64,000 nt of DNA from Paragyromitra xinjiangensis (GCA_038503065.1 JBCAMK010000011.1:992001-1056000), one strand, 5' to 3'; shown: positions 23,701-37,385, counted from the stretch's first letter. Notes: a model not told the origin generated them from the letters alone. A program made the numbers and translations.

Positions 23701-25926
23701 ATTCAGGAACGGTTTCGAAAGCGAGGGAATCCGGGGCCGGCAGAGGGAATGTGCGCGCGTGTGTGGTGGGAAGGGTGAATGAACGAACGGTCAAAAATGA
23801 AGCCTGGTGCAGGTACGAGTTCGCGCAGGACAGTGGGGTGAAAATCAGAGCGTTTTTTTTTCTTTCTTTCTCACTGTGCTTCCACTTTTAGCAGCGAATG
23901 TTGTTATGACTTTTGTGGGTTGACCCGGAACCACGTTTTACGCTTTTTCGTCCCAATTTATGTGCGTTGAGTTGGTCGGACAGCAGAAAGCAAAGACGTC
24001 CCTGATATCGATATCGATAAGTTGTTTTGCGGGTTGACGTGACGCGATAGAAACTATACCCCGCCGTCACGGGGTGGAGGACGCGAATCCTGGACGCTGC
24101 TACCGTTTTTGGGCACGAAGTTCGGCCTCAACGCGGTTGCCCCCAGCGTGTTGCGTTACACCTTATCACGCTGCCCCTCTATTAGTGTCACTCCGATAAA
24201 GGGTCTGATATCAACAACAAGCTATTATTCAACTACCGGCAAGGACAACCACCAGTACCGTCTGGTTCCAACAAGATGTTCCATATTTCCTTCTAGAGCA
24301 TTTCTCTGTGCAGCATGCTCAGCGCCCAAGGGTTCAGCCTACATCCAGAGCTTTGCCCGTATTCTCCAGTTGCCTTGCAGGAAGTCTTGGGCAAAGTCTG
24401 GCTGGTTTCTCCAGCCAGTTACTCAACATTCAATTCTAATCTAGGTGCCAAATATGGAGAGACATCCATCCATCCATCACACCGGAACGACATTGTAAAT
24501 GATCACGATCACCAGGGACTTCCGGTGGAGTCTTTCATCCTACGTACACCTACATGCACGCTCACCCGACATGCTCTAATGTTCCACCACGCTGAAAACA
24601 ACCTCTCTCGATCGTCAAAGCTCTCCGCCATCATGTCATGTCATTTCATTCATGACGGCGGCGTCGTGCAGCAGCGTGTTGCCCCTGCCCATGCCCCTGC
24701 CGATTCCGAGACGAATTGCTAAGGAACAGCATTATCACTGGCTGAACTGGCCTGGAATCGCCTTGCAGCTAGCGACCGGCGATGATGATGAAATGGCCCG
24801 ACATTAACCTTGCATGCTTTCGTTTACCAACGAACCGGACAACACGGGGGCCTGGACAAGAAAAGACAAAGAGGCGGATGGAGGGGCGAAATGTACAAAT
24901 TCTCAGTCCTGAAACATGCATTTATTCCTCTTGACTGTGGAAAAGGGCAGTGAAGGAAAGGGCAAAAAATCCAAGTAGCACATCCAAGACGAACAGCTCA
25001 CCACTGATGGCACAGAACACACCGAGCCCTTGTTGCCTTCGTACACCACCCTTGTCCTGCCCCACACACAACCGCTTTGTTGTATTGTTTTCCAACTGAT
25101 CCCGGAAACGAACTATTCCCAAAACTTTGACAAGGCAACACAGCACAGGACACAGCATCATCGTCATGTAACAATGTTGTTCATTGTGTTCGTCATCAGG
25201 TTTCTAAGTCAATTATACTATGAAATTTCTTAATTTTTCAACTATTTTATTTATTTTTTGTTTCTCATACATTTGCCTTGCACCTGTCTTTTCTTTCTAT
25301 CACATCTGACCTCCCTTCTTCGCACATGACCTCCAAAAATAACCATACCATTGTTGCACTTTCTGGCTCCAACTCCTAGCTCTTATTTTTCTTCCTTACT
25401 CAACTTGCATTCATGCCTGTGTTACCTCTCATGTGTATCACCGATCTTCATTCGTCGACTCGTCGACGACGTCGTCTTTCCACGTGTCTGTCTCATCGGC
25501 CGATGAGAAGACGCGGTAGGAGGAAATGAGACAACCAACCAACCAATAGAACTACCCAAACGCCCAACTTTCCCCACACCATGACCAAAACACGCTCACC
25601 CAATAAAATAACGCCCCGGGGAGACGGCTTGCTGACTTCTCCAGAGTCCCAGCCGTTATCGCATGAGGAAAAGTTTAAGAAAGTGGAATAAGAAAATACA
25701 AGGGGAAGGCCCGGGAAAGCAAGAAATATGATCACATAAAAAAACAAAGCAATATTTCATCCAATGTTGGATGAAGCCATCTCCAAATCAATAGAGATTA
25801 GTTCAACGAGACGCATAAAATATTATACAACAAATGAAAATCCAAGGATCCGGAGAAGTCAAGCAAGACTGAGGTACGGTGGCGACATTGTGCTTCAATA
25901 CCTAGGTCAGATATGATCTCATTAGG
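23701..25926. other. Intergenic region between the TFIIIC90-like and CCCH zinc-finger genes
   Basis: About 2.2 kb with no supported gene. It should hold the promoter of the TFIIIC90-like gene at its left and the 3' UTR of the CCCH gene at its right. It has short direct repeats such as CATC (near 24466) and CATGT (near 24635), and a cluster of palindromes near 25453-25508. Plus-strand open frames (24109-24444 and 24315-24722) show no family resemblance. Confidence 0.5.
25491..25508. repeat. Perfect 18-bp palindrome
   Basis: TCTCATCGGCCGATGAGA equals its own reverse complement. Immediately upstream are a second 12-bp palindrome, GACGACGTCGTC (25465-25476), and a CACGTG E-box core (25481-25486). 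Three palindromes in about 45 bp suggest protein-binding sites. This is inference only. Confidence 0.6.
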
Positions 25927-27938
25927 TTAGAATTGAATAAAGTCCTGTTGCATAGTGACCTCATGAGGAATTCCGTTCTCGTCTTTGAAAAAAAATTCAT
26001 CGTCGCTAAGCGCATCAGAATCGACATCGTCACTATTGATTTCTTCGCCCTCCTCTTCGCTAGAAATGTCACTTTCCTCAGAATCCTTGCTATCCACTTC
26101 GGTACCAGATCTGTGGGCCAACGCGGCTGCTGCGGCTGCTTTTTCTACCACTCGCCTCCTTCCTGCTTTTTGCACGTGTGATAGCTTACACGATTTGTCG
26201 TTGCACACTCCTTTCTCGTCGAAGTCTGGACATTCTCGTACGTGTCGTTCTGTACAGTCTGCGCCTTTGTCGCAGTATCCATAGATAGCGAAGGGACGGC
26301 AAATGGGAGCAGCGGGGTTAACCTTAACGTGAGCATACAAACATTGGTCTTTCTGACAATTGCCATAGCCAAAGTGTAGGCATGCTGGGACACGGTGCGG
26401 CTTAGGGTCGTGAGACAAGTCGCATGAATCTCCATCCGTACATGAATCATTCTTGAAATATCGTGGGCAAATGGCGACCTTGTTGGGATCATGGGTGTAT
26501 GGGCAAGACATCCCGTATTTGCATTGTCCTATGAGTAAATATAGGTGTTATAGTCAGTTCATCAACTAATTTCCTCCATGTCCAATGACGCGGTATTGTG
26601 TAAAAGGGGTTGAGCTCTGATGTAACAATGGGTCCGCAATAGGGACCGAAAGGTAAGCGATTGGAAGAAGTATTCGGTACCGGTATTTGAGAAGAATTTG
26701 CAAGGTTTGTCAACCTTCCTGCTGCGTAGATTCGTTGGGTTGCTGCCCAACAGGGAAACGAAAAGTTACTGTCAGCCAAACAACAATGGATGATAAGGCT
26801 ACGATGGTGCTCTAGGGGGTTGATGATCGTATACTCACCGTGATGCCTTTACTAGGCCAGATCTCCAAAGATTCCCGTTCTTGCTTCGCACAAAATTAAC
26901 ACCACCAACAATAGCTCTCTTGGGGGTGGTATTTGCTGCTTTCGGATTATCTGTCATTAATTGGTTAACCAAATATTACTTTCACCTTCTGTTCCAATGC
27001 CTATTCTATGCTCTCACCAGAGATCTTGACTAATTTACTGCCATCTGCGGCGACTTGATAGCGCTCTCCTGCAATCATGACTTCATGAGGAGCATGAGCT
27101 GTGGCGACGGTAGACCCACTGTAAGGAGGCCCACGAGACTTCTGAATCCAGCTTTTGAGTTTCAATTTTTCTTTTTCTTCTTTTCTTCGTAATCGTTCTT
27201 TAACTTTTGCCTGGGCTTGCTCTTCAAATACAGAACTATTGATCAACTGTAATTTGCCTGGGCCGCGTTTTGCTACCCATCCTTCTCCTACTGTTGATGT
27301 CTGTTGGGCAGATACATTGGTTGTAGATCCTGTTTTCGGTGTTGTTGGTGAGGGCAGCGCCGCTTGTATAGATCCGGTGGCAAATTTTGATATTGGTGAT
27401 GTTGCAGTCTTAGATGAGTCGGCCGACCCAGATACAGGTACATTATTATTGATCACAAGGCTTCTGTTATAATGAGTAACGGGAGCTACCCGTCCCCCTC
27501 GACCTCGAGATCTAGCTCGGGACGGGAAACCACCTCTTATCGGTGGTCGCCATGATGATGAACCTCTTCCTCTGGTTGTTGATTCTGAAATGTTTCGTTA
27601 GCATCTGGCCCAACCAATAAGAGTACAAGTCCACAAATAGAATTTGAGGGAAAAAGGAAAAAAGGGTGTGAAAAGAAGCGATGAAACATAGCAGTGGAGG
27701 GTCATACGATAGTTAGATGAATGATAAGGGTGTTGCCCTTGGTAGCTGCTGCTGGGGGCAGGTGAGACTTGCTCCCGTTGATTTTTATGGCGATTTATTT
27801 GGCCTGTAAATTGGTTTGTTTGCTCTCGATTAGTTTCCTTTGATCATGCGATGCAAATGAGTTATCAAACGTAGATAGGGGGAGCGACTAACCAGCAAGC
27901 TGGCCGATTTTTGTGAGAAGTGCCTGATTTTCAGACAT
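25927..27938 (-). CDS. Five-CCCH zinc-finger protein (ZC3H3-like)
   Basis: CCCH proteins of this layout bind RNA. The animal relative ZC3H3 acts in mRNA polyadenylation and export. Six minus-strand exons join in frame to about 494 residues: 27938-27893, 27803-27708, 27584-27018, 26950-26839, 26742-26681 and 26528-25927. The N-terminus is followed by an Arg/Gly-rich stretch (SRARSRGRGGRVAP). A conserved block follows, KRAIVGGVNFVRSKNGNLWRSG. Five tandem C-x7/8-C-x4/5-C-x3-H fingers then run from about residue 287: CKFFSNTGQCKYGMSCPYTH, CPRYFKNDSCTDGDSCDLSH, CLHFGYGNCQKDQCLYAH, CRPFAIYGYCDKGADCTERH and CPDFDEKGVCNDKSCKLSH. The C-terminus is acidic (about residues 430-480). The function is inferred from domain order. 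Confidence 0.9.
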
Positions 27939-28375
27939 GATGCTGTATACGCACGACGAGCTATACACTATAAAGCCTTTCAGAATACACAGCGATGAAG
28001 CAGACAAAGATCGAAGAAAGATGACGGAGGGGGAGGGGGAGCGAGAGTAGGAGAGAAGGGGAAAGGAGCGAAGTAAGAGCGGTTCGTTGGGGTTTTGTAC
28101 TCTGCGATTGTGAGTGGTGGGTCGGGGAAACAGGTCTGTGCATATGGCATGTGCGACGGGGATCATTTTCTGTGGCGTTCATCGACATTCTCTTGGCTTC
28201 ATCACGTGACCACCTGTCCTCCACCTAAATCCTATTCGAGTGAGGTTTTATGTTTTGAGGGAAATAGCTTTGTCAGAAATTACTCGCATCACTCTATTTC
28301 TCGAAAACATATTGACATCATAACCGGGCCCTTAGCACACAGCCTACTCGCTATTACAATCATTACCCTCTTTGA

Positions 28376-29591
28376 TCACTTATCCGTTATCTTATGCATC
28401 CCACTTTTCCCCATTCTCATTGCTTGTTTGTATTCATTCCTCAGACACCACTTTCCAAAAAAGCTCCCATGCGTGTTATAGGTTCCAATCTCCTCTAAAA
28501 CTTCCTGAACGTAGACTTGCGGTTGACAGAGCTTCTCAACTAGATGTTTCATCGTATAGAATTCGTATTTTTCGAATAGCGCAAAGAGCTTTGTCTGGAG
28601 TTCTTCCTTGGAGATACGGTAGGCCTTATCGAGTGTTTTCGCCCGAGACTTATCGGAGAGCTGTTAGAGGAACGTAAATCGTTAGTAGCGTATCCCAGCA
28701 ATGAATTGGGAGGGAGCGATAGCGTTTGCATGGCACGTACAGCAATTTTTAGGAATCTTTCATTCTTTACAGCTCCAACAGTACCGGGTTTAAGTATGTT
28801 GTTTTTGATATTATTGTCGAGAAGTTTTACTGATTTCTTCTGCTTTGCAGCCACTTGCAGTTTACGTTCAAACTCGCCATACTCGTCATTTAGAACAGGC
28901 TGCATTTGAAAGTCTGCAACTACTGCTCCAACCACAGCAGTTGGGTCTGCAATTTTATCAGCGGCTCTGCTATAAAAAATTATAACTATATGGTGTCGAC
29001 GCTTACGATGAGGGGCTTTAATGAAAACTTCCTTCTTCTCCCTCTCCTGATATCTCCCTTCGTCCCGTTTAATTTTTTTCTCAGCCCTTTCATCATTCTT
29101 CCAAAGTAGCCTACGAGGAATTTCTGGGAGGCCTTCCTTTGCGTCTGTAAACTTTCTTTTCTTGTTATCTTTTTCTGTGAAAACGAACGTGTTCGAAATT
29201 TCCGGTTTCGAACAATTTTTTATGTCATACTCTCGTGGGAGGCCTTCATTGAGGTTCTGGTCATCAGAAAGAACAACCTTGATCATCTAGCCATCCATCA
29301 CGAATAATCAGTTTCCTAAAACGACGGATTAATGGAGAGAATGAAAAGGAATCTTACTGTGGGATCGGTTTTATTGATCAGCACAGTACCGAGCTCAATC
29401 ACCTCTTCTGAGTCCGAAGGGATGTTATCCCAGCGGTCTTGAATGAATTGCGGAAGCTTAACCAGCCAGATCATTTGTCCCGAATTTTCCAGGTCACATT
29501 CATCAATTTCTTCGTAGACATCGACGTCCGGCTCGAAAGTCGGCTTTTCCGCGCGAGGTTCCTGTTTGAGGGCGGTTTTAGAGTAAGCCAT
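28376..29591 (-). CDS. TFG2: TFIIF beta subunit (RAP30/Tfg2)
   Basis: The small subunit of TFIIF binds RNA polymerase II and stabilises the preinitiation complex. Minus-strand exons 29591-29358, 29286-28741 and 28660-28376 join in frame to about 354 residues. The N-terminus carries the family phrase GQMIWLVKLPQFIQDRW for the alpha-subunit dimerisation domain. The middle has NERFLKIA. The C-terminal winged helix (DNA binding) is in exon 3: RISKEELQTKLFALFEKYEFYTMKHLVEKLCQP and later VQEVLEEIGTYNTHGSFFGKWCLRNEYK. Within the second exon an optional 42-nt intron (donor GTAAGC after KAPH, acceptor GCAGAG) could be removed in frame. It is shorter than the other introns here, so I left it in. Confidence 0.92.
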
Positions 29592-31845
29592 GGTGATTTG
29601 TATCTAACTTGAGTCGTAAGAGGTCAGTTGTCGGTAATGGGATAGAGCGTAGCCTGTCTTGGGAGGATAACTGTTGCATGTTGAGAAAATTTCTAGCAGC
29701 CGACTTAGTGTTGAACTAACAGTTCTGCATAGAATGAAATCTCTGAGTAACATATTCAAGGTTTTTCTATGGAAAACTCGTTTGTGGCTAAGTTGAGCCT
29801 CACCCCAAAAGTTCCTGCTGCCGTTGTATTGCTGGAAACATGTCACAGGGTATAAATCTTTTTAATTTTAGCTGGAGTACAGAGGCTGGAAAGATTTTAA
29901 CCCAGAAATTTTCTTTGTTAACGGTCGGTTACGTCTTCATCATAGTGGCCTAGGGTCGTTTCTTCGATTCGGGGTACGAAATAGAAATAAGAGGCTGCCA
30001 CAGGCGGATTCACCGACCGACTATGAAAGTTATCGCTGAATAGCCTGGCTGATGGGGTTGATAAACTAGACCTCCAAATCTTTTCCTAATAAAGTAGGAA
30101 GATGATAAGCGAGATAGCAGACGATGAGAGATGGACGCGACGAGAGTGAGGGATCATTCCCGGGGTACCCCACATTTGTGATACGTGCATGATAGGAGGA
30201 TATGATACTCCATCAGTCGCACCCCACTGGAAATTTACATACATGGTCATCTTATCTCGCGTACTACACCCCGGGTTTCTACTCGCACCCGAGCTTATTT
30301 GTGTTTAGTTTTCTATTTACGGATCCGGTATTTCATGGATTGTTATTATTGACACCACAAGTGTGGGTTGACGCCACAGGGGTCTTGGGATAAGGACCCA
30401 CCAACAGATACGCTGTAACTTGGAGGCTTCTCTTATGGTTGGTAATGCCACCATAGAATTGCCATTGATGTTAGCATATGATGTCACTCTAGAGGGAGAA
30501 CGGTGCGGGAACGTACATGTATTTATGAACCTAGACCCTTGCCATAGCCAGTACATACATCCCCCAGAATGCATCATTTGTGGGTGCACATTTTGAAATT
30601 TCTTATGTTCGTAAGGCTATAGAAGAATCGTTTGGTCCGCCTAATTTTCCCACTTTGGGCTATGATGAGCATTAAAAGTTATAAGCATGAGTTTTCTTCC
30701 TAGGATTTCTTGGAATTCGACTTTGAAGGATGTTTTCGTCTAGGCACGGAACTGCCTCTTAACTTTCATTGGCGTTGTAATGCTACTGGAATCGCATTCG
30801 ATGATTGCTGGAAACCTAAGGAAGGCATGATGTTCCGAGGCTTTCCTTAGCCTTATTATATCTATGTAATACTATGGAAAATCCTAGAAACGAGAGGGGT
30901 ATATAGAGCCTACGGGAAAGGTTAACACGTCTTTTGGTGGTCCTTTTAGGTCATCGTGTATCACTCGAGCACATGACGCGCCCTTGCTATACATGTTCTT
31001 GAGGAATAGAATTAGGAGAAACGTAGGATTTCGTTAGTTCAGCTGTTTGAAAATACATGTAAGATAATAACGACAAGACTAGGATGAGAGGGTTATATAT
31101 CCTTTCTATTGTACATCCTGGTACCATGGTGTCAAGGATGAGATGTTCCTCTCGTGTTAACTCGATTAAGTAGAAAAGTAATGGGAACCGTGACGGGGTA
31201 TAGCTTTGTGGTATTCTAGACTCAAAACGGCTGTGATTAACCAATTGATCTTATGACTGGCGCTGGAGCCTTCGGGGTCATGCGTAATATACATGTAGTT
31301 CCGTAAAGGGTCTTGGTTATGTACGATCGCTAGAGACGCTAGAGCTCAGGTTTTGACACTCTATAAGACTATTATGTACAAACGACGGGGAACGTTATTT
31401 CGATTCCGGCTCTGGGGAACAACTTAGCTAGATAAGCGAGCTATACGACACTTTCTCTATCGAGTTCTTGAGCTTTTACGCCAATAAAGATGATATCCCT
31501 CAAAGCAGGCTCCAGCGCCAGATGATGTTCACACCAAAATGGGAGCAGTTGTCGGCATGACGTCGTCATCCGTTCTGGTCTTGTGCCAAAGCTTGGCGCG
31601 ATAACGTAATGCAGCCCCTGTCTCCCTGTCCAAGCACTCGCCCTGTGGAGGAAATCGAGATCCAAGGACCCGTCGTAACCTTCTCTTCTTTCACCTCAAC
31701 ACCAACGCCGTCGTCAGCTCCGAACTGTATTTCTGCACTTTAAACATCTCAACGCTTAATTTCGATTTTCACCCCGTGTTTATCACGCCAATCAGAGCAT
31801 TACACCCGCCACATTTAGATAATCATAACAAAACCCCCCACCATC
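29592..31845. other. Divergent intergenic region between TFG2 and the oxysterol-binding protein gene
   Basis: About 2.25 kb with no supported gene. It must contain the TFG2 promoter at its left and the promoter of the oxysterol-binding protein gene at its right. It holds one copy of the recurrent TCAT-N4-TATCACTCGA motif (30951-30968). Confidence 0.5.
30951..30968 (+). repeat. Copy of dispersed motif TCAT-N4-TATCACTCGA
   Basis: TCATCGTGTATCACTCGA, a full match to the motif. It lies in the TFG2/oxysterol-binding protein intergenic region, about 880 bp upstream of the latter's start. Confidence 0.8.
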
Positions 31846-33520
31846 ATGAGTACTAACAATAGAGAAGAAGGTGGTGCTGTGCCGCAAGCTGCGAAGAGTT
31901 CATGGGGGCCCTTCCTAAAGGTTAATTCTGCTTCCGCCGTCGGTGTGTTTGAATTGTGCTGACTAGAATTATGATGACGACGACAGTCTATCGCATCCTT
32001 CAATGGCGATTTGGCGAGCTTGACGGCTCCGGTGAGTAACTTTCCACCTTGCATTCTTGTGCACGTGCGCAGGTGCTGACAGTGTTTTTGTGCGTAGCCA
32101 TTCATATTGAGCGCTACGAGCTTGACTGAGTATTCTGGATACTGGGTTAGTTTTAACCTACGGACTTCTCTAGCCATGTGCTTGATACGGGGATAGGACA
32201 GCTGTTCATTGACTTAAAATACAGGCAGAACACCCGGAGATCTTCGTCGCCCCGGCGCAGGAGAAGAACCCAGAAAAGAGGGCTCTTGCCGTGTTGAAGT
32301 GGTTTTTATCAACACTGAAGCAGCAGTATAGCTCGAGAAATGAGAAACTGTATTATTTCCCCCGCTCTAGCTTCTTAGCGGCTATGGAAGCTGATTGATA
32401 AAAACAGCGGCTCTGAGAAGAAACCGTTGAACCCATTCTTGGGAGAGCTGTTCCTTGGGGCCTGGAAGGATGAGAGTGGGCAAATTGGTGATACCCAGTT
32501 GATTTCAGAGCAAGTCAGGTTCGTACTTCCTGGGAATTGTAATGGAGTGATGTGAATTGAAGTGAAGTTTGACGAATGAGGTTGCAGCCATCACCCGCCA
32601 GTGACTGCATATGCAATCATCAATAATAAGCACGGGGTAAAGTTGGAGGGTTACAATGGCCAAAAGGCATCCTTTACCAGGGGGACAATCACAGTTAAGC
32701 AAATTGGCCATGCTAAGTACTACCTAAAAGAGTTTAATGAGGATTGTCAGTACATGTGTTCTCGAGGTGTTTTTATGATACTAAGTGTGGTATTAGATGT
32801 AATTACGCTCCCGTCTCTTCATATCGAAGGAATCGTCTATGGTTCGCCCTATGTGGAATTGAACAAGAGCAGCACTATCGTGTCATCCACTGGATACGTT
32901 GCCAAGATTGATTATAGTGGGAAGGGCTGGGTCACTGGTAAGAAGAACAGCTTCACGGCGACATTGTCGAAGGAAGGTAGTAAGGATATCTTGTACACGA
33001 TTGATGGGCAATGGACGGATAACTTTACTATCAAGGAGGGAAAGTCCAAGAAGGAGGTTTGTCAATCTCCTCCCCCGTTATGGCTAGGTGTTGACCGATT
33101 GGTATGCAGGTTGATTCCTACAACGCAAAGACCACCAAAGTCACACCCCTTACCATTGCGCCTCTCGAGGAGCAAGACCCCCTCGAGTCGCGGCGCGCTT
33201 GGAATAATGTTCAAACCGCTATCGTCAATGGTGACCTCGAGACCACGAGCATAGAAAAGACCAAGATTGAGAATGACCAGCGTGAGTTGCGTAAAAAAGA
33301 GAAGGAAGAAGGAAGAGAATGGGAAAGACGATACTTTACTAGGGTCACGGAAGACCCAGTATTGGCAGCTCTTGGAGACAAATCTGGCGTTCTTCTTGAG
33401 CCAGAGAAGACGGATGGCATCTGGGTCTTTGACAGCGAGAAGTACCTAAAGGTACTCGAGAGGGCGAAGGCTCCTGCTGCTACTCCTACTGCCCCTCCTG
33501 CTCCTACTCCTGCAACCTGA
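31846..33520 (+). CDS. KES1: Oxysterol-binding protein, Kes1/Osh4 type
   Basis: This is a short ORD-only lipid-transfer protein that exchanges sterol for PI4P between membranes, typically at the Golgi/ER interface. Eight exons join in frame to about 410 residues: 31846-31920, 31987-32031, 32098-32145, 32225-32349, 32408-32518, 32588-32745, 32797-33056 and 33110-33520. The family signature EQVSHHPP spans the exon 5/6 junction (about residues 132-139). The lid region (SSWGPFLKSIASFNGDL) and EGIVYGSPYVEL fit Osh4, as does the late block RRYFTRVTEDP. There is no PH or ankyrin domain, which places it in the short class. The C-terminus is Pro/Ala-rich. The TPI gene follows on the same strand. Confidence 0.94.
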
Positions 33521-34032
33521 TCAGCCTATATATTGTCGGGAATTTTTTAGAGGTGTTGAATTGGAATGCTTAAAATATACAAAAAAACAAATATTGATTG
33601 GAGGTTAGAGTTATACGGGTTTTGGTCTTTTGAAATGGCGAGTGGGGGATAGCTTTTTCGTCATCTTTTTATTGTATCAAGTTCACATTGCTTTTCTTTC
33701 TGGGGCTGAATGTGTAGACTATCTCAATTTTCTGCCTAGAATATGACGTTGGTAGATCCTATTTTGATCTCGTTTCCCGCCCTATGGAGTTGTTCGTTAC
33801 TTGACAGATCTCGTTCCTGTTTGTCACAAGCGTGTGGGGAATACGCGTGGGAGGTCGATTCGATGGCGCCATGCACGTTGCTGCCCCTCCCCCGCCAACC
33901 CCGCCAGTGACCTCACCTCAGTTCTCATTTCAACTTCGTCTTTCTTAACTCCAACATCGTAACGGCAAGTATCAGCATCATAGCAACTAATCTTAAGATA
34001 GAAATATAACTCATATCTACCTAATCAATACA
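33521..34032. promoter_or_regulatory. Intergenic region with TPI promoter
   Basis: About 510 nt hold the 3' UTR of the oxysterol-binding protein gene and the TPI promoter. A C-rich block (33881-33905) and a pyrimidine-rich stretch (33915-33955, TCACCTCAGTTCTCATTTC and following) precede the TPI start. Such CT-rich leaders are typical of highly expressed fungal glycolytic genes. I see no clear TATA box. Confidence 0.45.
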
Positions 34033-35444
<1,412 letters not shown>

Positions 35445-35982
35445 ACATGGAATCGTTGTGCATAGAGTATGTACCTATTAGACCAGGAATTTACTGATTG
35501 GGTATAACTACTTGAAAGGGTAATGATAGTAAATAGAAGTATATAGTATCACTGTTAAGAATCTAATTGTGAATATACGGAATGTGGTGGGCATGAAGAA
35601 AAAGAAAAATGGAAGCTTGAGCTAAAGCTAAAAAAAAACGGACTGCTTACTAAAAGAGGAAAAAAATAGAAGCTTACAACTATATCGGAACTCCCTCACT
35701 TATCGCGGGGAAAGGTGTGGTCTTGGAAGCAAGTATTAGGGAGTTTACCATGCTGCCTATGAGAAAGTACTACCGCCAAAACTATCGAAACCTACTAGTA
35801 GATATTTTGGGCTATAAAACGAGTGTAGATTCTTACCTTCTATCTCCACCTCTGGTTATTATTCTGATTTTAGATCCTACTCCCCGGCTCCTTTACCAAA
35901 AATACCCATGCGTTTTGGAATAAGATAGTGCATATAAGATCTTACTTTTTAAAATTCTATTACATCTTGACCTACTGCACTT

Positions 35983-36399
35983 TTATTTTTGTGGCCCAAG
36001 ATTTTTGGCTCTGACATCTGCGGCCCTGCTTCCGACTGCAGCTGCAGCCTCTTCTTCTTTTCTAGACTGCATGTGGTCGGCCACGAACTTGGAGGAATCG
36101 AAGAACATCTTGGGGTTAGTTTTGTGCCAGATATTGCCTGTATAGACTTGTATGCTATAAATAACGTGCGTGTGGTGCTATAACTTACGCTCTATGCTTA
36201 AGCTGATACGTGTGTGTAGTCTACTTGTATAACGTCCTTTAGACAAGGGGGCTCTATGCTTATGCATGCTCCTTTTCTTTCTGCCATATGATCGTAATAA
36301 TATCGTGGAACCATGTTCCGTGGGGCATTCATTCCGCGGAGTGCAGAAGCGATCGTGTTCTAGGTAGGTACATGTAATAGTAAGTAATGTAAGAAGCAT
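35983..36399 (-). CDS. Possible small two-exon hypothetical gene
   Basis: The minus strand holds a clean C-terminal frame, NIWHKTNPKMFFDSSKFVADHMQ followed by SRKEEEAAAAVGSRAADVRAKNLGPQK and a stop at 35985-35983. A canonical GTAAGT donor near 36188 and a TACAG acceptor near 36139 join it in phase to an upstream open frame beginning at 36399. The 51-nt intron fits local norms. The alanine/glutamate-rich C-terminus looks like genuine protein, but I do not recognise the family and the first exon is doubtful. Confidence 0.3.
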
Positions 36400-36876
36400 A
36401 ACACTAGACCTCAGCTGAATAAGGCTTGTGCTTGCAAATAGTGCACTTATTTAGTTAGTGAGACAACAATTAGGTTGGGGTAGATATGTGTGATATCTGA
36501 AACCGGTAAATATTCGTTCGTCTCTAAAGAGCTCAGGCTTGTTTAAGCTATTAATAACCCAAGTCTAGCATAGGCTAGACCTGTTTATGTTAGGTAGCCT
36601 GACCCGACTTACTAACGCAGAAATGGAAGGTCTCCGAGGCTAAAACCAAATACTTTTCTCCAACCAATAAGCATTTTTTTGGGCTTGTGAGACCATCTAT
36701 TCCTGTGCAGGGGCAGTGCATCGACTCCCAAAATACATGTAACTCAAATCCTTGTGTGGGTGAAGCTAGAATGTGACTTAATTAAAGTGCTGTAAGGTAA
36801 TTGGTTCAAGCATGTTTGATGGGTTTTGGGTGGTGCGACAAGACTTTCGTGTTTGTAATTACTGACTGATATTCAA

Positions 36877-37205
36877 GTCACTAGGTATCACTCGAAGCTG
36901 TGGGGGAAAAGCGTCATGGTGAATTGGTCGATCTCGTGGGAATGCGGTGTCTTTTAGAGAGAGATCTGTTCGAGAAGCTGATACAATCCTAGCGGAAAAT
37001 AGCTTGTTAGCAAGACTTACTGTTATGAGGGCGAGAGCGTGAGATTTGGCTGATGAGTTTCTTAGACCCCGGCCGTAATTTTTTTTCGTAAGTCCCGAGA
37101 GCACAAGCCCAACCAGATATCTCAGGCTCCTAGGATAGCTGTAGCCGGCAGGATAGTTCTCTGCGAATGTTTGTTCTTGTATATATTCGAGTGATACCTC
37201 ATGAC
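36877..37205. repeat. Inverted pair of the dispersed motif bracketing about 290 bp
   Basis: GTCACTAGGTATCACTCGAA at 36877-36896 faces the reverse complement of GTCATGAGGTATCACTCGAA at 37186-37205. The 20-bp arms are 18/20 identical, like terminal inverted repeats. I see no target-site duplication. A 116-codon minus-strand open frame spans the same interval, but it has no family resemblance. Confidence 0.75.
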
Positions 37206-37321
37206 GCACTCGGCCGGCCCCCGACTTTTGGCGGGCTAAGAACGAGAGTGACCTTCCCAGTTGGGATCAAATTCACTTATCTTTTTCTGCATGAGTCACA
37301 GTGAGAATACCTTTGAATGGG

Positions 37322-37329
37322 TATAAATA
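37322..37329 (+). promoter_or_regulatory. TATA box of the methyltransferase gene
   Basis: TATAAATA lies 57 nt upstream of the methyltransferase ATG, a normal spacing for a fungal TATA promoter with a short leader. Confidence 0.6.
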
Positions 37330-37385
37330 CTGGGAACTAAAGGAACCGCCCTCTCAGAAGTTAGTGTTAGGCCTTCGTAGAGATT

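Larger units (their letters stand above)
35445..37385. other. Gene-poor region between TPI and the methyltransferase gene
   Basis: Apart from the possible small gene at 35983-36399, I see no supported gene here. Two oppositely oriented copies of the dispersed motif (36878 and 37187) bracket about 300 bp. A TATA box for the methyltransferase gene lies near its right end. Confidence 0.5.
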
